The notes beneath the pieces are model-generated. The model did not search any database and was not told where the DNA came from. It worked only from the letters and a program-made list of their open reading frames with translations. A stretch of DNA of 64,000 nt from Agaricus subrufescens (Eukaryota > Basidiomycota > Agaricomycetes > Agaricales > Agaricaceae): positions 1,178,001 to 1,242,000 of the forward strand of contig CM057069.1 of assembly GCA_029945375.1 (NCBI GenBank), read 5' to 3'. The position numbers and the translations under genes were made by a program. Positions 61,080 through 64,000 of the stretch are shown piece after piece. Position 1 is the stretch's first letter, and each line of letters opens with the position of its first letter.

Positions 61080-62702
61080 CTGGTGGAAGGTCAGGCAACC
61101 TAATTTGCCTGCTAGAGACCCAGAAGATGACGATGAAGCTGCTCTTTCAGCTGATACTGACTTCTATGAGGTCGAGTTTGCTGGGGCTGTTTCTACAGCT
61201 GATCCTCGCACTTACAGGCTGGCTATGCAGTCCTGACCGCTCTCACTGGTCGATGCCTGCACCGAGATCTTCAATCTCGAGGCTAACAGGACTTGGGAAC
61301 TTAGGCTGCCTCCTGGTAAGAGGTAGTCAACTCTGGCTGGGTTTTCAAGGGTGAAAGGCATGCCAACTTGGCTCGATTGAGTGCTATGGGGCTCGCCTTG
61401 TTGCTAAAGGCTTCTCCCAACGTCCTGGCTTTGATTACACCGAGGTCTTTGCCCCTACATTCCGCCGCCTCTCTGAGACTCATTAGCTCTGGCTAGAGAA
61501 GGCTACAAAATACGTTCTGTTGACATCTCCTCTGCCTTGACTTATGGGGAACTCGAGAGAGATTTACATGAGGCAACCAGAGGGCTATCACACTGGAGGC
61601 CCTAATATGGTCTTCAGGCTCCGTAAATCGCTCTATGGCCTTAAGCAGGCTGCCAGACAGTGGAGTAAGAAGCTCCGAGGTGTTCTAGACCATTTACATC
61701 TATTCCAAGGGAGACATCAAGGTCATTGTACCAGTCTTCATTGATGACATTACCCTAGTCTCTAAAAGCGATGCAGCCATGGCCTCTGCTGTCTCTGAGC
61801 TGTCTCAGCACTTCAAACTGCGAGATCTAGGCTCTACCACACTTCTGCTGGGCATTCAGGTGAAGCAGGATCGCTCTAATCGTTCCATCTCCCTCTCCCA
61901 AGAGCACTACATCAAGGAGCTACTAGAAAGGTTCAATATGGACGATTCTAACTCCCTTTCCACCCCTCTACCTCCTGGCTCTGAGCTCTCGGACATTATT
62001 CCCTCACTCGAGGAGCAGGCTGAGATGAAGTCTGTTCCCTATCTCTCTGCTGTAGGTGCCCTGCAGTATCTGGCCACCATGACTCGACCCGACATTGCCT
62101 ATGCTGTCTCCTACCTCGGGAGATTCAATCATAATCCTGCTCCTGCCCATTGGCTTGCTGTAAAGCATTTACTTCGCTATTTGAAGGGCACAATGCACTA
62201 CCAGCTTGTGTATCGAGGTAGTGACTCCGGAGAGCTGTTTACCACCTATTCTGATGCTTCCCATGGTGGCTGCAAGGCCACAGGTCGAGCTACAGGTGGT
62301 TATGTGACTCTAGTGTCTGGGGCTGCTGTAGGATGGTCCTCAAAGCGTCAGCCCTTTGTGACTCTCTTGAGTACTGAGGCTGAATTTGTTGCTGCCGTCG
62401 AAGCTGGAAAGGAGATCAAGTGGACTAGGAACATCCTGACTGAGTTTGGGTATCACCAGACACTTCCCTCAACGCTTTTTGTGGATAACAAGTCTGGTAT
62501 CAGTGTAGCCAAGAATCCTGAGCACCACGGGCGCATGAAACACCTAGATCTTTGGTTCTATTGGCTCCGCAAGGCTGTAGAAGATGGAGTCATTGATCCT
62601 CTCTATGTATCCACTGACCAGCAAGTTGCGGACATCCTAACCAAGGCTGTATCAAGGAAAGTTGTTGACTTTGCTGTGCTGTTGTTAGGACTTGGAGCTT
62701 AG
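61080..62702 (+). pseudogene. Family-2 copia reverse transcriptase and RNase H, decayed 5' part
   Basis: Starts in the linker (WWKVRQPNLPARDPEDDDEAA) and continues through the reverse transcriptase with several indels between 61230 and 61750 (for example near the usual MRSVDISSA region and before VIVPVFIDD). From 61779 to 62702 it is open: SQEHYIKELLERFNMDDSN, RNase H TTYSDASHGG, STEAEFVAAV, FVDNKSGISVAKN. It differs from family 1 at many silent sites and in its LTR. A polypurine tract (AAGGGGGTG) precedes the LTR at 62729. Confidence 0.88.
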
Positions 62703-62728
62703 TATGGACTGGTTGGATCAAGGGGGTG

Positions 62729-62797
62729 TGTTAGACTGCCCCAGCAGTCTTGTGTTAGAGATGTACAACAGTGCTGACCATATGGACTTAGAGATGG
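62729..62797 (+). repeat. Start of the 3' LTR of the plus-strand family-2 copia
   Basis: Begins TGTTAGACTGCCCCAGCAGT after the polypurine tract and breaks off after GACTTAGAGATGG. At that point a second family-2 element begins in the opposite orientation, which most simply means it inserted into this LTR. Confidence 0.85.
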
Positions 62798-63099
62798 TGT
62801 CGGAAGTAGAACGTAGCCCGCGTGCAGAGGCAGTTCTAACGGTAGTGATCACGAGTGAATCGGATAAAGAGTGAATTAGCAATCCCATGTGAACAAGTCT
62901 AAGAAGCTATCTATGAATATACAGAACTCTATACTCACCTGTGAACAAGTCTAAGAAGCTAAAGGCTTCTAGAGCGTTCACAGACAAGTTCAACATGTGC
63001 TTACTAATATATCACATGATCAGAAAGTCATACCATCTCTAAGTCCATATACAAGACTGTTGGGGCACTCTAACACAAGACTGCTGGAGCAGTCTAACA
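62798..63099 (-). repeat. 3' LTR of a minus-strand family-2 copia
   Basis: 302 bp; in minus orientation it begins TGTTAGACTGCTCCAGCAGT and ends ACTTCCGACA. It contains a duplicated segment CTTCTTAGACTTGTTCACA, parallel to the duplication in family-1 LTRs. The matching polypurine tract lies at 63100 onward on the minus strand. Confidence 0.88.
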
Positions 63100-64000
63100 C
63101 ACCCCCCAGTCCAACCAGTCCATACTACTGTCCAAAGTCCCAACAACGGCACAGCAAGTCAACAACCTTTCAGTGATGACCTTAGTTAGGATGTCTGCAA
63201 CTTGCTGATCAGTAGACACATAGAGAGGATCAATGACTCCATCTTCTACAGCCTCGCGGAGCCAATAAAAGCGAAGATCTAGGTGTTTCATGCGCCCGTG
63301 GTGCTCAGGATTCTTGGCTACACTGATCCCAGACTTGTTATCCACGAAAAGTGTTGAGGGAAGTGTCTAGTGATAGCCAAACTCAGTCAGGATGTTCCTA
63401 GTCCACTTGATCTCCTTTCCAGCCTCAACGGCAGCAACAAATTCAGCCTCAGTGCTCGAGAGAGTCACAAAGGGCTGACACTTTGAGGACCATCCTACAG
63501 CAGCCCCAGACACTAGAGTCACATATCCACCTGTAGCTCGACCTGTGGCCTTGCAGCCACCATGGGAAGCGTCAGAATAGGTGGTAAACAGCTCTCCGGA
63601 GTCACTACCTCGGTAGACAAGCTGGTAGTGCAGTGTGCCCTTCAAATAGCGAAGTAAATGCTTCACAGCAAGCCAATGGGCAGGAGCAGGATTGTGATTG
63701 AATCTCCCAAGGTAGGAGACTGCATAGGCAATGTCGGGACGAGTCATGGTGGCCAGATACTGCAGGGCACCTACAGCAGAGAGATAGGGAACAGACTTCA
63801 TCTCAGCCTGCTCCTCGAGTGAGGGAATAATGTCCGAGAGCTCAGATCCAGGAGGTAGAGGGGTGGAAAGGGAGTTAGAATCATCCATATTGAACCGTTC
63901 TAGGAGCTCCTTGATGTAGTGCTCTTGGGACAGGGAGATGGAACACTTAGAGTGATCCTGCTTCACCTGAATGCCCAGCAGAAGTGTGGTGGAGCCTAGA
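63100..64000 (-). pseudogene. Family-2 copia RT/RNase H, minus, one stop, runs off window
   Basis: Encodes, from the window edge leftwards, QEHYIKELLERFNMDDSN, YLGRFNHNPAPAHW, the RNase H motifs TTYSDASHGG and SSTEAEFVAAV, then FVDNKSGISVAKN, HGRMKHLDLRFYWLREAV and the C-terminus. One TAG at 63368-63370 follows FGYH, where the plus-strand copy has CAG. Otherwise open. The rest lies beyond 64000. Confidence 0.85.

Overview
This window looks like a repeat-dense stretch of a basidiomycete (probably Agaricomycete) nuclear genome. The evidence is a KDZ-type DNA transposon whose genes carry many ~50-60 bp GT-AG introns, an accessory gene of a family I associate with Agaricomycetes, Ty1/copia elements, and a LINE with a zinc-knuckle ORF1 and an APE-endonuclease/RT ORF2. 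I cannot name the species. I see no ordinary host gene: practically all 64 kb is transposable-element DNA, much of it nested. A complete tRNA-Cys-like cloverleaf (59738-59810, minus) lies inside a small repeat and may or may not be functional.

Layout. 1-5556: an LTR stub, an ORF1-only LINE derivative (type A), a ~1.2 kb non-coding LINE derivative ('nc'), a gag fragment of a minus-strand copia element and an internally deleted type A copy. 5557-29501: copia element 1 (plus strand), split by three LINE-like insertions, each with a clear target-site duplication (TSD). The first of these (6166-22570) is itself split by a 15 kb KDZ transposon (7515-22560). 29502-39996: copia element 2 (minus), carrying two type A copies in inverted orientation and a 5'-truncated LINE. 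39997-46568: a decayed LINE interrupted by an nc element, another nc element and repeat scraps. 46569-51190: copia element 3 (plus), almost intact. 51191-59492: a full-length LINE (minus) with both ORFs open. 59493-64000: two family-2 copia elements tail to tail, an nc element and the tRNA-containing repeat.

How the parts relate. The KDZ transposon is symmetric: the transposase gene points left and a 13-exon partner gene points right from a repeat-rich centre. Each gene ends against a subterminal array of ATGAAA-type motifs, which on the right is a 155-bp tandem repeat. The outer ~0.5 kb are near-identical inverted repeats that align without gaps, and both genes can be read through without a break, so this copy may be recent and possibly active. 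The LINE-like sequences form three tiers: autonomous (ORF1+ORF2), ORF1-only (types A and B) and non-coding. They share a ~35 bp 5' terminus and a similar 3' terminus ending in poly(A), which suggests the smaller classes are mobilised by the ORF2 protein of the full-length class. The copia elements have a primer-binding site complementary to the anticodon region of initiator tRNA-Met, as in Drosophila copia. Several otherwise open coding copies are broken by CGA-to-TGA changes, which fits decay at CpG sites.
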